From positions 203,018 through 267,017 of the forward strand of contig NZ_VDGT01000008.1 in assembly GCF_006335015.1 (NCBI RefSeq): a DNA stretch of 64,000 nt. Direction: 5' to 3'. A program made the translations under genes and the position numbers. Below the pieces are notes generated by a model. It saw only the letters and a program-made list of their open reading frames with translations. It made no database searches and had not been told where the DNA came from. The stretch comes from Streptomyces sedi (lineage in GTDB: Bacteria > Actinomycetota > Actinomycetes > Streptomycetales > Streptomycetaceae). Within the stretch, counting starts at the first letter, position 1, and each line of letters opens with the position of its first letter. Below, piece after piece: positions 1 through 8,640 of this stretch.

Positions 1-1
1 C

Positions 2-958
2 TCCAAGGCGATCAACTCCGCGCTGCGCGCCTCCCTGGAGTCCGACCCCAAGACGCTGGTGATGGGCGAGGACGTCGGCAAGCTCGGCGGGGTCTTCCGG
101 ATCACCGACGGGCTCCAGAAGGACTTCGGCGAGGAGCGGGTCATCGACACCCCGCTCGCCGAGTCCGGCATCGTCGGCTCGGCCATCGGCCTGGCCCTGC
201 GCGGCTACCGCCCGGTCGTCGAGATCCAGTTCGACGGCTTCGTCTTCCCCGCCTACGACCAGATCGTGACCCAGCTGGCCAAGATGCACGCGAGGGCGCT
301 CGGCAAGGTCAAGCTGCCCGTCGTCATCCGCATCCCCTACGGCGGCGGCATCGGCGCCGTCGAGCACCACAGCGAGTCGCCCGAGGCGCTCTTCACCCAT
401 GTCGCCGGCCTCAAGGTCGTCACGCCCTCCACCCCGTCCGACGGGTACTGGATGCTGCGCCAGGCCATCGAGTGCGACGACCCGGTGATCTTCCTCGAAC
501 CCAAGGGCCGCTACTGGGAGAAGGGCGAGGTCGACGCGGAGGGCATCCCTGACGGGCTGCACACCGCCCGCGTCGCCCGCGCCGGCACCGACCTGACCGT
601 CGCCGCCTACGGCCCGACGGTCCGCACCGCGCTCCAGGCGGCCAAGGCCGCCGAGGAGGAGGGCAGGTCGCTGGAGGTGGTCGACCTCAGGTCGCTCTCC
701 CCGATCGACTTCGACACCGTCCAGCGTTCCGTCGAACGCACCGGACGGCTGGTGGTCACGCACGAGGCCCCGGTCTTCCAGGGCGTCGGCGCCGAGGTGG
801 CCGCGCGGATCACCGAGCGCTGCTTCTACCATCTGGAGGCCCCGGTGCTGCGGGTCGGCGGGTTCCACGCGCCGTACCCGCCCGCGCGGCTGGAGGACGA
901 GTACCTCCCGGGGCTCGACCGGCTGCTGGACGGCGTCGACCGCGCCCTGGCGTACTGA
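2..958 (+). CDS. 2-oxoacid dehydrogenase E1 component, beta subunit (5' partial)
   Basis: The reading frame is open from base 2, so the true start lies before the window. The protein is the beta chain of a thiamine-diphosphate E1 enzyme (pyruvate or branched-chain 2-oxoacid dehydrogenase), which decarboxylates the oxoacid and acylates the E2 lipoyl arm in the cytoplasm. Seen: the family-typical segments MGEDVGKLGG, DTPLAESGIVG, the HHSES loop (GGGIGAVEHHSES) and the C-terminal transketolase-C domain with SLEVVDLRSLSPID. Its neighbour 20 nt downstream is the matching E2, so the missing upstream gene is probably E1 alpha. Family assignment is firm. Choosing between branched-chain (BkdB) and pyruvate (PdhB) substrate is not possible from this fragment. 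Confidence 0.93.
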   Translation, partial: SKAINSALRASLESDPKTLVMGEDVGKLGGVFRITDGLQKDFGEERVIDTPLAESGIVGSAIGLALRGYRPVVEIQFDGFVFPAYDQIVTQLAKMHARALGKVKLPVVIRIPYGGGIGAVEHHSESPEALFTHVAGLKVVTPSTPSDGYWMLRQAIECDDPVIFLEPKGRYWEKGEVDAEGIPDGLHTARVARAGTDLTVAAYGPTVRTALQAAKAAEEEGRSLEVVDLRSLSPIDFDTVQRSVERTGRLVVTHEAPVFQGVGAEVAARITERCFYHLEAPVLRVGGFHAPYPPARLEDEYLPGLDRLLDGVDRALAY

Positions 959-978
959 GGGAGAGGCTGAGGAGAGTC

Positions 979-2427
979 GTGACGATGGCTGCGGCACAAC
1001 AACAGCGCTACCGCGAGTTCCGAATGCCGGACGTGGGCGAGGGGCTCACGGAGGCCGAGATCCTGAAGTGGCTGGTCCAGCCGGGGGACGCGGTGACGGA
1101 CGGCCAGGTCGTGGTGGAGGTGGAGACCGCCAAGGCGGCGGTCGAGCTGCCGATCCCCTACGACGGGCTGGTCGGCGAGATCCTCTTCCCCGAGGGCAGC
1201 ACGGTGGAGGTCGGCACGCCGATCATCACCGTGGACACCGGCGCCTCCGGAGGCGGTGCGGCGGAGCCCCCGCCCGCGCCCGCGCCCGCTTCCACTGCCG
1301 AGGAGCCGGAGGAGGACGCGAAGGAGCCGGCGCGCGAGCCGGTGCTCGTCGGCTACGGCGTCTCGTCGGCCAGCAGCCGGCGGCGCCCCCGCAAGGCGGC
1401 TCCGGCCCCGGCCGCCGCGCCCGCGGCGCCTGCGGTGGAGCCGGCAGCTCCCGAACCGGCGAACAACGGCGCTTCGCTGCCCGGGCGTTCGGGCGTGCTC
1501 GCCAAGCCCCCGGTGCGCAAGCTGGCCAAGGACCTCGGCGTCGACCTCGCCGCCGTGCTCCCCACCGGGCCGGGCAACGTGGTGACCAGGGACGACGTGC
1601 GCGCAGCCGCGAAGCCGGCGGCCCCGGCCGCACCGGCGGTGCCGGCGACGCCCGCGTTCGAGCCGTTCCCCGCCGCCGAGGGCGAACGGGAGAGCCCGGC
1701 CGTGGAACCGCAGTCGCTGGCCGCGATCCGCGAACGGCGGGTCCCGGTGCGCGGGGTGCGGAAGGCCACCGCGCAGGCGATGGTGGACAGCGCGTTCACC
1801 GCGCCGCACGTGACGGAGTTCGTCACCGTCGACATCACCAGGACCATCCGGCTGGTGGAACGGCTGAAGAGCGACCCCGACATGGCCGGGCTGCGGGTCA
1901 ATCCGCTGCTGCTGGTGGCCAGGGCGCTCCTCGTCGGCCTGCGCCGGAACCCGGAGGCGAGCGCGGCCTGGGACGAGGAACGCCAGGAGATCGTCTACAA
2001 GGACTACGTCAACCTGGGCATCGCCGCCGCCACCCCGCGGGGGCTGCTCGTGCCCAACATCAAGGACGCCCACGCCAAGACGCTCCCCGAGCTGTCGCGG
2101 GCCCTCGGCGACCTGATCAGCACGGCGAGGGAGGGCAAGAGCAGCCCCGCCGACATGCGCGGCGGGACCGTCACCATCACCAACATCGGGGTCTTCGGCA
2201 TCGACACCGGAACGCCGATCCTCAACCCCGGGGAGTCCGCGATTCTCGCCTTCGGCGCGATCAGGGACCAGCCGTGGGTGCACAAGGGCAAGATCAAGCC
2301 GCGCAAGGTGACGACGTTGGCGCTCTCCTTCGACCACCGGCTGATCGACGGGGAGCTGGGCTCCCGCCTCCTCGGCGACGTGGCGGCGGTGCTGGAGCAC
2401 CCGAAGAAGCTGATCACGTGGACGTGA
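979..2427 (+). CDS. Dihydrolipoamide acyltransferase (E2) of a 2-oxoacid dehydrogenase complex
   Basis: This E2 core enzyme transfers acyl groups from the lipoyl arm to CoA. Domains in order: an N-terminal lipoyl domain (about residues 10-85) with lipoyl lysine in VETAKAAV; a long Ala/Pro-rich linker with acidic and Arg-rich patches; a peripheral-subunit-binding domain (about 170-210, PPVRKLAKDLGVDL); and a C-terminal catalytic domain ending in the active-site motif DHRLIDG. There is only one lipoyl domain. The start could be GTG at 979 or ATG at 985. The GGAGAG at 971-976 is 2 nt from the GTG but 8 nt from the ATG, so ATG 985 is better supported. It follows E1 beta by 20 nt and is the last gene of the operon. 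Confidence 0.93.
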   Translation: MTMAAAQQQRYREFRMPDVGEGLTEAEILKWLVQPGDAVTDGQVVVEVETAKAAVELPIPYDGLVGEILFPEGSTVEVGTPIITVDTGASGGGAAEPPPAPAPASTAEEPEEDAKEPAREPVLVGYGVSSASSRRRPRKAAPAPAAAPAAPAVEPAAPEPANNGASLPGRSGVLAKPPVRKLAKDLGVDLAAVLPTGPGNVVTRDDVRAAAKPAAPAAPAVPATPAFEPFPAAEGERESPAVEPQSLAAIRERRVPVRGVRKATAQAMVDSAFTAPHVTEFVTVDITRTIRLVERLKSDPDMAGLRVNPLLLVARALLVGLRRNPEASAAWDEERQEIVYKDYVNLGIAAATPRGLLVPNIKDAHAKTLPELSRALGDLISTAREGKSSPADMRGGTVTITNIGVFGIDTGTPILNPGESAILAFGAIRDQPWVHKGKIKPRKVTTLALSFDHRLIDGELGSRLLGDVAAVLEHPKKLITWT

Positions 2428-2454
2428 CCGGGTAGGACGCATTGCGCCATGGGT

Positions 2455-2895
2455 GGCGGGGTGCGCTCGACTACGGTCCTTGCCGGTCTGGGTGGGTTGT
2501 CGTCCTCGCCCTGGTGTGGGGTTGCTCGCGCAGTTCCCCGCGCCCCTGGTTGTGGTGGGCGTGTTCGGCCAGGTGCGGGTTCACGCTCGGCCGGTGACGG
2601 CTGTTTGGGGGCGCGGGGAACTGCGCGGTGCATTCGTGGCGGGGTGCGCTCGACTACGGTCCTTGCCGGTCTGGGTGGGTGGTCGTCCTCGCCCTGGTGT
2701 GTGGTTGCTCGCGCAGTTCCCCGCGCCCCTTCGGGGCCGGTGGGCGGCTTGGGGGCGCGGGGAACTGCGCGGTGCATTCGTGGCGGGGTGCGCTCGACTA
2801 CGGTCCTGGGTGGTTCGGGTGGGTTGTCGTCCTCGCCCCGGTGTGGGGTTGCTCGCGCAGTTCCCCGCGCCCCTTCGGGGGCGCGGGGAACTGGT
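2455..2895. repeat. Three tandem copies of a GC-rich intergenic repeat with long inverted arms
   Basis: Units begin at 2455, 2639 and 2782, each opening GGCGGGGTGCGCTCGACTAC. Each unit carries the arm CGCGCAGTTCCCCGCGCCCC and then its exact reverse complement GGGGCGCGGGGAACTGCGCG, so each can fold into a 20-bp-stem structure. The third copy is shortened to a near-minimal hairpin. The block fills the gap between the E2 gene and bpa and contains no credible gene. Related copies occur near 8.5, 47.0, 53.8 and 63.7 kb. Confidence 0.85.
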
Positions 2896-2900
2896 GGCGG

Positions 2901-3461
2901 CTACAGGTACGGGCCGGAGCGGGCGCCGCCCTGGTGGGGGTCGTCGGGGGACGCGTCCTCCGGACCCAGCGCGCCGGGCGGGAGCGCCCGGCGCATCTGT
3001 TCCAGCTGCGCCCGCGCCGCCATCTGCTGCGCGAACAGCGCCGTCTGGATGCCGTGGAAGAGCCCTTCCAACCAGCCGACCAGCTGCGCCTGGGCGACGC
3101 GCAGTTCGGCCTCCGTCGGCACCCCGTCGTCGGTGAACGGCAGCGACAGCCGTTCCAGCTCCGCGACCAGCTCCGGGGCGAGGCCCTCCTCCAGCTCCTT
3201 GACCGAACTGGTGTGGATGTCCTTGAGTCGGGCCCGGCTGGCCTCGTCCAGCGGGGCCGCCTTCACCTCCTCCAGCAGCTGCTTGATCATGCTGCCGATG
3301 CGCATGACCTTCGCCGGCTGCTCCACCATCTCCGTGACCGGTGTCTCGGAGTGGCCCTCCTCACCGTCCCGGCCGACCGGGCCGCTCAGCGCCATCCCGT
3401 CCGGGCCGACGACCAGGACCTGGGCGTTCTCCTGCGGCGATTCGTTCCTCGGCTGAGTCAT
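2901..3461 (-). CDS. bpa: Bacterial proteasome activator Bpa
   Basis: Bpa forms a ring that caps the 20S proteasome and opens its gate without ATP, helping degrade unfolded proteins in actinobacteria. Seen: the conserved N-terminal segment QVLVVGPDGMALSG, a helical core (about residues 45-160: VMRIGSMIKQLLEEVKAAP, LEGLFHGIQTALFAQQMAARAQLEQM) and a C-terminal tail ending GPYL. That tail matches the GQYL-like gate-docking tail known for mycobacterial Bpa. I use ATG at 3461. A TTG five codons upstream (3476) is in frame, and GGAGG sits only 1 nt from the ATG, so the start is not settled. Length, about 186 residues, is normal. No proteasome genes lie nearby. Confidence 0.92.
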   Translation of the reverse strand: MTQPRNESPQENAQVLVVGPDGMALSGPVGRDGEEGHSETPVTEMVEQPAKVMRIGSMIKQLLEEVKAAPLDEASRARLKDIHTSSVKELEEGLAPELVAELERLSLPFTDDGVPTEAELRVAQAQLVGWLEGLFHGIQTALFAQQMAARAQLEQMRRALPPGALGPEDASPDDPHQGGARSGPYL

Positions 3462-3482
3462 ACCTCCATCATGCAACGACCC

Positions 3483-6332
3483 TCACCCGACCCGCCGAGC
3501 CAGGGGCACACGCGAGCGGGTCAGCAGCGCGGCCAGCAGCCACGCGACCAGCGGGACCACGACGATCAGCTGGAGGAAGGTCATCCACGGCAGCTCGATG
3601 AACATCTCGGGGCGCGGCATCGCCGTCTCGCCCGCGTCCCACAGCGGCTGCCACGAGTCGAGGTTGGCGCGGTGCTCCACCAGCCGCAGTCCGAGCGCGG
3701 GGACGAGCCCCGAGACCGCTCCCAGCAGCACGCCCATCGCGGCGATCAGCCCGCACTGGAGTCCGGACAGCGCCCGGCGCAGCCGTGGCGTGGCGCCCAC
3801 GGCGGAGAGCGTGGAGAGGTCGGCGGCGGCGTCGGCCTGTGCCAGGCCGGTGGCGATGCCGGCCGCGCCGATGGTGATGATGGTGGCGAAGAGCGCCAGC
3901 ACCAGCAGCGCCAGCGAGTTCTTCTCCTTGGGCCCGTCCTCCACCTCGAACACCACGCTGCCGCCGAGCAACTCGATGTCGGCGTCGACCGCCTGCTGGG
4001 CGCTCTCGCCCGGCGTCTCGTCCAGGCCGTAGACGGTGCCCCTGTCCAGCGTGGCGAAGCCGGACGCGGTCGCCGTCTCCGGGGTGATGATCACCAGCGG
4101 GGCGTTGCCGCCGTCCTCCAGCACGTGGGCGGGGAGCGAGACCTCCTTCTGGGGGGTCTCGACCGGCAGGGCCAGGTCGTTGGAGTCCTCGTATGACTCC
4201 TCGGTCCAGACGCCCAGGCTCACGTTGTCCGGCCCGTCGAGGAGGTCCTCGTGGGCGACCAGCGCCTTGCCCTCGGCCAGCGCCTCGGTGGCGCCCGGCT
4301 CGTCGAGGCCGAGCAGGGCCAGGGCCTCCGGTTCCAGGACCATGACGGGCTCGGAGATGCCGCCGGCAACTCCGCCGCCGCCGTCGCAGAGCGGGCTGGA
4401 CAGCGAGGAGCGGCGCTCCTCCGCGGTCATCGCGTCGGCGCCCTCGGCGTAGGCCGGGCACTCGGCGCCGCCAGCCGGCAGCGGCCCGACCTCGCCGCAG
4501 TAGGTCCAGCTGCTCCACCCGTCGTCGATGGTCTCGCAGTGCAGCGGTCCCGGCACGGCCTTCGCCATGTCCTGCCGCTCGTTGACGCGCAGCTCGCGTT
4601 CGGCGGCGGTCCTGGCCTGGTCGAGGGAGGAGGTGTCGTCGTACGACATGATCGCCGCGTTGCCGTCCGGCAGCTGCGCCTCGTACTCGCTGCGCATCTC
4701 CGCCTCGTCGCTGACCGTCACGGTGGCGACGGCGACGGTGCCGGCGACGGCCGCCAGCACGGCGGCGACGGCGGGCGCGGTGCGCCCGCGGTTGCGGGCC
4801 GCGTCGCGCAGTGCCAGCCTCGGCGTCAGCGGCAGCCAGCGGGCCAGCCGGCCGAACGCGCCCACCAGCATGGGGGTGCAGGCCACCAGGCCCAGTTCCG
4901 CGATGACGGCGCCCGCGGCGACCGGGATGGTCTCGCCCAGCAGCAGACCGCCGAGCAGCGCGAGCGAGGTGCCGAAGAGCATCATGCAGCCGCCGACCAG
5001 CGGCAGCACACGGCTGCTGTGCCGCACCCCGCGCCGGCCGGTCAGCGAGGAGAGCACCGGCGTGCGGGCCGCGTTGTACGCCGGGATCACGGCGGCCATC
5101 AGCCCGATCAGCACGGCGAAGGCCGCGATGCCGCCCAACTCCAGCCAGCGGAAGTCCCAGTCGCCGAACCGGGCGCCCATCTGACCTTCCAGCAGCGGTT
5201 TGGTCAGCATCACCAGCGCGATTCCGCCGACGAGGCCGATGACGGCCGCCATGGCGCCGAGCACCAGCCCGCTGGCCAGCATGATGGCGCGCATCTGGTG
5301 CCGTTCGCCGCCGTTGGCCCCGACCAGTCCGAGCTGGCGGCGCGAGCGCCTGGCACCCACCGCGAACGCGGGGCCCGCCAGCAGGCAGACCTCCAGGATC
5401 ACCAGCGAGACCGCCACCACGGCGACCGCGACCCCGGAGCTGTCCACGCCGGAACCGGAGTTCAGAGAGAGGGCCTCGGGGGCCAGCACGCTCTCCGGCG
5501 GCGGGTTCAGGTGGAGCTCGCGGGAGAAGACGGCGAAGCCGGCCTCGTTGGCCTGCTCCGTCAGCTCCCAGTCGACGCCGGTGTCGCCCGGCACGTCGAC
5601 GAGCAGCTTCCCGACGGCCCAGCCGTTGGCGGTGTCGTTCATGGCGCCCGGCTGGACGATCAGCTCGCTGACGTGGAGCTTGGACGGCGCCTCGTACTCG
5701 CCGACGAGGGTGAAGACGGTGCCCTCGTCCAGCGGTTCGCCCCAGGCGTTGACCGTCACCTCGTCGCCGAGTGAGAGTCCGCTGCCGGAGAGGAACTCGC
5801 TGCTGGCCACGACCTCGTCGTCGGTCTCCGGCCACTCGCCGTCGAGCAGGGTCCGCTTGCCCTCGGCCAACGGATGGTTGGGGTCGGTCTCCACCACCTC
5901 GGCGTCGTCGACGCCGTGCGCGGTGGTGGCACGCTGCCAGTCCTGGCGTTCGAAGAGGGCGCTGCTCCCCTCCGGCAGCACCTCCTCCGCCAGCGCGAGC
6001 AGCTCCTCCGGGGTCTCCCAGAGCACCTCGGGCGCCTCGGCGCTGATCGATTCGGGGTCGTCGCCGGTGTCGAGGGTCGTCCACCTGCCCTCGAAGTCCT
6101 GCACGATCGGGTCCGAGCCGGTCAGCTCGTAGCTGGCGTCGGCCTGCCCGATGGAGCGCTCCACCTTGTCCGCCACGCTCAGGTTGCCGCTGCGCACCGC
6201 CAGGTCGGCGCCGACGGCGCCGACGATCGGCAGCGCGATCATCGCGACCACCAGGGCGCTGCGGCCCTTGGCGCGCATCGCGTCACGGCGGGCGACGCGC
6301 AGCGCCAGCCGCCAGGTGCTGCCGGCCTTCAC
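3483..6332 (-). CDS. ABC transporter permease, FtsX/MacB type
   Basis: This 949-residue integral membrane protein contains two FtsX-like permease units. Seen: an N-terminal helix after RRDAMRAKGRSALVV; a large extracytoplasmic domain (about residues 50-300); a membrane block near 305-480 (VAVAVVAVSLVILEVCLLAG, LGGIAAFAVLIGLMAAVIPA); a second soluble domain; and a C-terminal block (SLALLVLALFATIITIG onward). It overlaps the upstream ATPase gene by a GTGA junction (start GTG 6332), so the two form one exporter. The family moves lipids, peptides or antibiotics, or transmits signals across the membrane. The substrate cannot be told. The linked PadR gene suggests induction by a small hydrophobic compound. 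Confidence 0.9.
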   Translation of the reverse strand: MKAGSTWRLALRVARRDAMRAKGRSALVVAMIALPIVGAVGADLAVRSGNLSVADKVERSIGQADASYELTGSDPIVQDFEGRWTTLDTGDDPESISAEAPEVLWETPEELLALAEEVLPEGSSALFERQDWQRATTAHGVDDAEVVETDPNHPLAEGKRTLLDGEWPETDDEVVASSEFLSGSGLSLGDEVTVNAWGEPLDEGTVFTLVGEYEAPSKLHVSELIVQPGAMNDTANGWAVGKLLVDVPGDTGVDWELTEQANEAGFAVFSRELHLNPPPESVLAPEALSLNSGSGVDSSGVAVAVVAVSLVILEVCLLAGPAFAVGARRSRRQLGLVGANGGERHQMRAIMLASGLVLGAMAAVIGLVGGIALVMLTKPLLEGQMGARFGDWDFRWLELGGIAAFAVLIGLMAAVIPAYNAARTPVLSSLTGRRGVRHSSRVLPLVGGCMMLFGTSLALLGGLLLGETIPVAAGAVIAELGLVACTPMLVGAFGRLARWLPLTPRLALRDAARNRGRTAPAVAAVLAAVAGTVAVATVTVSDEAEMRSEYEAQLPDGNAAIMSYDDTSSLDQARTAAERELRVNERQDMAKAVPGPLHCETIDDGWSSWTYCGEVGPLPAGGAECPAYAEGADAMTAEERRSSLSSPLCDGGGGVAGGISEPVMVLEPEALALLGLDEPGATEALAEGKALVAHEDLLDGPDNVSLGVWTEESYEDSNDLALPVETPQKEVSLPAHVLEDGGNAPLVIITPETATASGFATLDRGTVYGLDETPGESAQQAVDADIELLGGSVVFEVEDGPKEKNSLALLVLALFATIITIGAAGIATGLAQADAAADLSTLSAVGATPRLRRALSGLQCGLIAAMGVLLGAVSGLVPALGLRLVEHRANLDSWQPLWDAGETAMPRPEMFIELPWMTFLQLIVVVPLVAWLLAALLTRSRVPLARRVG

Positions 6333-7114
6333 CGGGCTCCCCCTCCGGTGAGCAGGGTCTCGGCCGCGCTGGACGCCGACTCGTCGACGATGACGCCGTC
6401 GCGCAGGAAGATCACCCGGTCCGCCCAGGCGGCGAAGCGCGTCTCGTGGGTCACCAGCACCACGGCGGCGCCCTGGTCGGACCTCCGGCGCAGCAGCGCC
6501 AGCACGGCGTCGCTGGTCTCGGTGTCCAACGCGCCGGTCGGCTCGTCGGCGAGCAGCAGCCGCCGGTCGCCGACCAGCGCGCGGGCGATGGCGACGCGCT
6601 GCTGCTGGCCGCCGGAGATCTCGTCGGGGAAGCGGTCGGCGACCTCGGCCAGCCCCATCTCCTCCAGCGCGGCCAGCGCCTCCTTGCGGGCGGTGCGGTG
6701 GCGCACGCCGTGCAGCTCGCGGGGGAGCGCGATGTTCTCGACGGCGGTGAGCGCCGGGATCAGGTTGTAGTCCTGGAAGACATAGCCGACGGAGGTGCGC
6801 CGCAGCTTGGCCAGGGCGGCCCGGCTGAGCGCGCCGAGGTCCTGCCCCTCGACGAGGACCTGGCCGCCGGTCGCGGTGTCGAGGCCGCCGGCGAGGGTCA
6901 GCAGGGTCGACTTGCCGGAGCCCGAGGGGCCCATCACGGCCACGAACTCGCCGGCGCGCACGGTCACGTCGATCTCGCGCAGCGCGTGCACCGCGGCGGG
7001 GCCGTCGCCGTGGGTGCGGCTGAGGCTCCGCAACTCCAGGACGGCGGAGGGGCGTTCCTCACCCGTGCCGGGCTGGCCCGGCGGCATGTGGGGGGTACGG
7101 GTGTCAGGGCTCAT
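6329..7114 (-). CDS. ABC transporter ATP-binding protein (MacB/LolD-like)
   Basis: This cytoplasmic ATPase drives the adjacent FtsX-type permease. All nucleotide-binding motifs are present: Walker A GPSGSGKST, signature SGGQQQRVA, Walker B LLLADEPTGALD and the H-loop histidine in VTHE. The start is ATG 7114, overlapping the stop of the PadR gene (ATGA, 7111-7114). A longer open frame to 7303 exists but would run through padR and has no conserved sequence. The first 25 or so residues are a variable Pro-rich lead. Translational coupling to padR and the permease makes a three-gene operon. Confidence 0.94.
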   Translation of the reverse strand: MSPDTRTPHMPPGQPGTGEERPSAVLELRSLSRTHGDGPAAVHALREIDVTVRAGEFVAVMGPSGSGKSTLLTLAGGLDTATGGQVLVEGQDLGALSRAALAKLRRTSVGYVFQDYNLIPALTAVENIALPRELHGVRHRTARKEALAALEEMGLAEVADRFPDEISGGQQQRVAIARALVGDRRLLLADEPTGALDTETSDAVLALLRRRSDQGAAVVLVTHETRFAAWADRVIFLRDGVIVDESASSAAETLLTGGGAR

Positions 7115-7740
7115 CGGGAGGTCCCCTTCGGCTGGATGGTGATGTGGGACGGGTCGGGCTCGGGGTCGGTCACGTGGGGAGGTGGGGGTTGGGGTCGGGT
7201 GGCGCGGGTGGCGGCGAGGCGCACCAGCCGTGACTCGCAGTGGTCGAGCCAGCGGACCTCGGCCTCGGCGTAGAAGATCAGCTGCTCCAGGACGAGCAGC
7301 CACGCGATGTCGTCGGGCGTCGAGCCGTCGGCGTTCATCGCGTCGGCCTTGAGCCGGGTGTAGTCGCGCATCGCGGAGAGGGTGTGGCGCCGCTGCCCCT
7401 GGATCACCGCGCGCATGTCGACGCCGGGGGTGCCGACGGCCATCGCCAGCTTGATGGCCAACTCGTCGCGGGAGGGGTGGGTGCGGTCGACCGGCTTGTT
7501 GAACCAGTCGGTGAGGGACCGCCGCCCCTCCTCGGTGATGGCGTAGAGCTGCTGCTTGGCGTCCCCGCCGCCCTCCGGTTGGATCAGCCCGTCCCGCTCA
7601 AGGCGCCCGAGGGTCGTGTAGACCTGCCCGATGTTCAGCGGCCAGGTGGTACCGGTGCGGGACTCGAACTCGACACGGAGTTGGGAGCCGTAGCGAGGCC
7701 CCCGGTCCAGAAGGGCCAGTAGCCCGAAGCGGATCGACAT
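7111..7740 (-). CDS. PadR-family transcriptional regulator
   Basis: PadR proteins are winged-helix repressors, often of drug-efflux operons. Seen: the N-terminal wHTH (about residues 1-80) with LLALLDRGPRYGSQLRVEFE and GQVYTTLGRLERDGLI, and a C-terminal helical dimerization region (PadR-C, about 90-175). The tail is Pro-rich. It is the first gene of an operon with an ABC ATPase and permease. Its ATG at 7740 has no Shine-Dalgarno. Instead, a good -10 lies 8 nt upstream and palindromes cover the promoter, so a leaderless, self-repressed transcript is likely. Family certain, ligand unknown. Confidence 0.93.
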   Translation of the reverse strand: MSIRFGLLALLDRGPRYGSQLRVEFESRTGTTWPLNIGQVYTTLGRLERDGLIQPEGGGDAKQQLYAITEEGRRSLTDWFNKPVDRTHPSRDELAIKLAMAVGTPGVDMRAVIQGQRRHTLSAMRDYTRLKADAMNADGSTPDDIAWLLVLEQLIFYAEAEVRWLDHCESRLVRLAATRATRPQPPPPHVTDPEPDPSHITIQPKGTSR

Positions 7741-7808
7741 ACCGCGTATGTATACCGGGTATGTGGGCGTCGCCGCAAGCCTGCTTACCGAGTATGTTAC
7801 GCGGTAGG
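7738..7808. promoter_or_regulatory. Two palindromic PadR-type operators
   Basis: Site 1 (7738-7763) has arms CATACC..GTAT and TATACCGGGTATG and covers the -10 and the padR start codon. Site 2 (about 7786-7808) reads TACCGAGTA-TGT-TACGCGGTA, with 8 of 9 arm positions complementary, and lies just upstream of the -35. Shared TACCG.GTATG half-sites suggest one regulator binds both, most simply PadR itself. Confidence 0.5.
7749..7778 (-). promoter_or_regulatory. Promoter of the padR-ABC operon (leaderless)
   Basis: Read on the minus strand, TTGCGG (7778-7773), an 18-nt spacer and TATACA (7754-7749) give a clear sigma-70-type promoter. The -10 ends 8 nt before the padR ATG, which places transcription start at or next to the start codon. 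No ribosome-binding site lies between. Confidence 0.6.
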
Positions 7809-7895
7809 TTCCTTGGGGGAGCTGGGTTGTGGGCCTTCGGGGCCGGTCGGGGCGCGGTGGGGTGTGCGGCGGGGCGCGCGGGGCGCGCGAGGGGG

Positions 7896-8303
7896 TCAGG
7901 CGCGGCGGAGGCGGTAGCCGAAGAGGCCGATTCCCAGGCCGACGCAGGTAAGGCCGGCGCCGAGCGGCAGCACGGGAACGACCTCGCCGCCCGTTCCGGT
8001 GCGGGCCAGCCTCTCGCTGCCCCGGCCCTCCCAGCGGGTGGTCGGCTGATCCACGATGCGCCAGCGGGCGACGCGCTGCTCTTCGGCGTCGTCGCCGGAT
8101 TCCGCTTCCGCCTCGTTCCCCCGCGCGGACTCGCCCTCGCGAGGGGGCGTCGAGGGTGTCGGGGTCGGCCCGGCCGTTCGCTCGCCGCCTCGGCCGCCGT
8201 CAGGCTCGCCGCCCCGCTCGTCGGCGGACGCCGAAGCGGCGAAGGAGGTGGCGAGGGTCAGCAGTACCACCCCGGTCAACGCGATTCCCACCCACAGCCT
8301 CAC
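7896..8303 (-). CDS. Small LAXTG-type sortase-anchored surface protein
   Basis: This secreted 135-residue protein is of unknown role. Seen: an N-terminal signal peptide (LWVGIALTGVVLLTLATSFAASASA); a disordered, charged Pro/Thr/Glu-rich middle; and a C-terminal sorting signal made of LARTG, a hydrophobic stretch (VVPVLPLGAGLTCVGLGIGLFGY) and the basic tail RLRRA. LAXTG is the motif used by class E sortases of Streptomyces, so the product is probably linked to the cell wall. No sortase gene is in the window. The start is GTG 8303. The mature part is only about 70 residues, so it may be a spacer or adhesin stub rather than an enzyme. Confidence 0.75.
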   Translation of the reverse strand: MRLWVGIALTGVVLLTLATSFAASASADERGGEPDGGRGGERTAGPTPTPSTPPREGESARGNEAEAESGDDAEEQRVARWRIVDQPTTRWEGRGSERLARTGTGGEVVPVLPLGAGLTCVGLGIGLFGYRLRRA

Positions 8304-8337
8304 GAGTCCCGACCCTTCGCGGTGATCCCATCAACGA

Positions 8338-8353
8338 TGTGACCAGCGTGACA
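8338..8353. promoter_or_regulatory. Possible Crp-type operator
   Basis: The sequence TGTGACCAGCGTGACA keeps the TGTGA-N6-T.ACA spacing of Crp sites with one mismatch in the right half. It lies about 35 nt upstream of the LAXTG protein start. One imperfect site is weak evidence. Confidence 0.25.
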
Positions 8354-8490
8354 TAGCACTATCGGCAGGGCATTTCGGGCGCGCGGGCACTTCGGTCGAC
8401 CGGGTGCGCGGTCGACCGGATGCGCGGTTTCGAGTTCCCCGGGGGGCGAGGTGCCGAGGTGCCGAGGTTCGGGAGTCCCCGGGGCCGGGG

Positions 8491-8580
8491 GGTTGGTCGA
8501 CTACGGAGCTTCGTGGCTTGGGCGGGTTGTCGTCTGTGCCCCGGTGGTGGGTTGCTCGCGCCGTTCCCCGCGCCCCTTCA
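8491..8580. repeat. Single degraded copy of the GC-rich intergenic repeat
   Basis: A GTCGACTACGGAGCTTCGTGG lead-in precedes the arm GTTGCTCGCGCCGTTCC, a one-base variant of the arm at 2.5 kb. The complementary arm is missing. The 8304-8640 gap also holds a direct repeat of GGTCGACCGG-TGCGCGG (about 8391-8425) and nothing that looks like a gene. Confidence 0.6.
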
Positions 8581-8640
8581 CTGCCGGTGGCGGTCTTGGG
8601 GGCACGGATCCGGCGGCGGGCGGCGGGGGCGGGGTCGGGG

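Noticed and set aside
826..2442. 538-codon minus-strand frame opposite the E2 gene
   Set aside because: His/Arg/Gly-rich antisense shadow; E2 motifs are on the plus strand.
2455..2895. Tandem repeats looking like a small CRISPR array
   Set aside because: Units are 114-184 bp with no constant repeat/spacer lengths and long inverted arms; type I-E arrays have 28-29 bp repeats and about 32 bp spacers.
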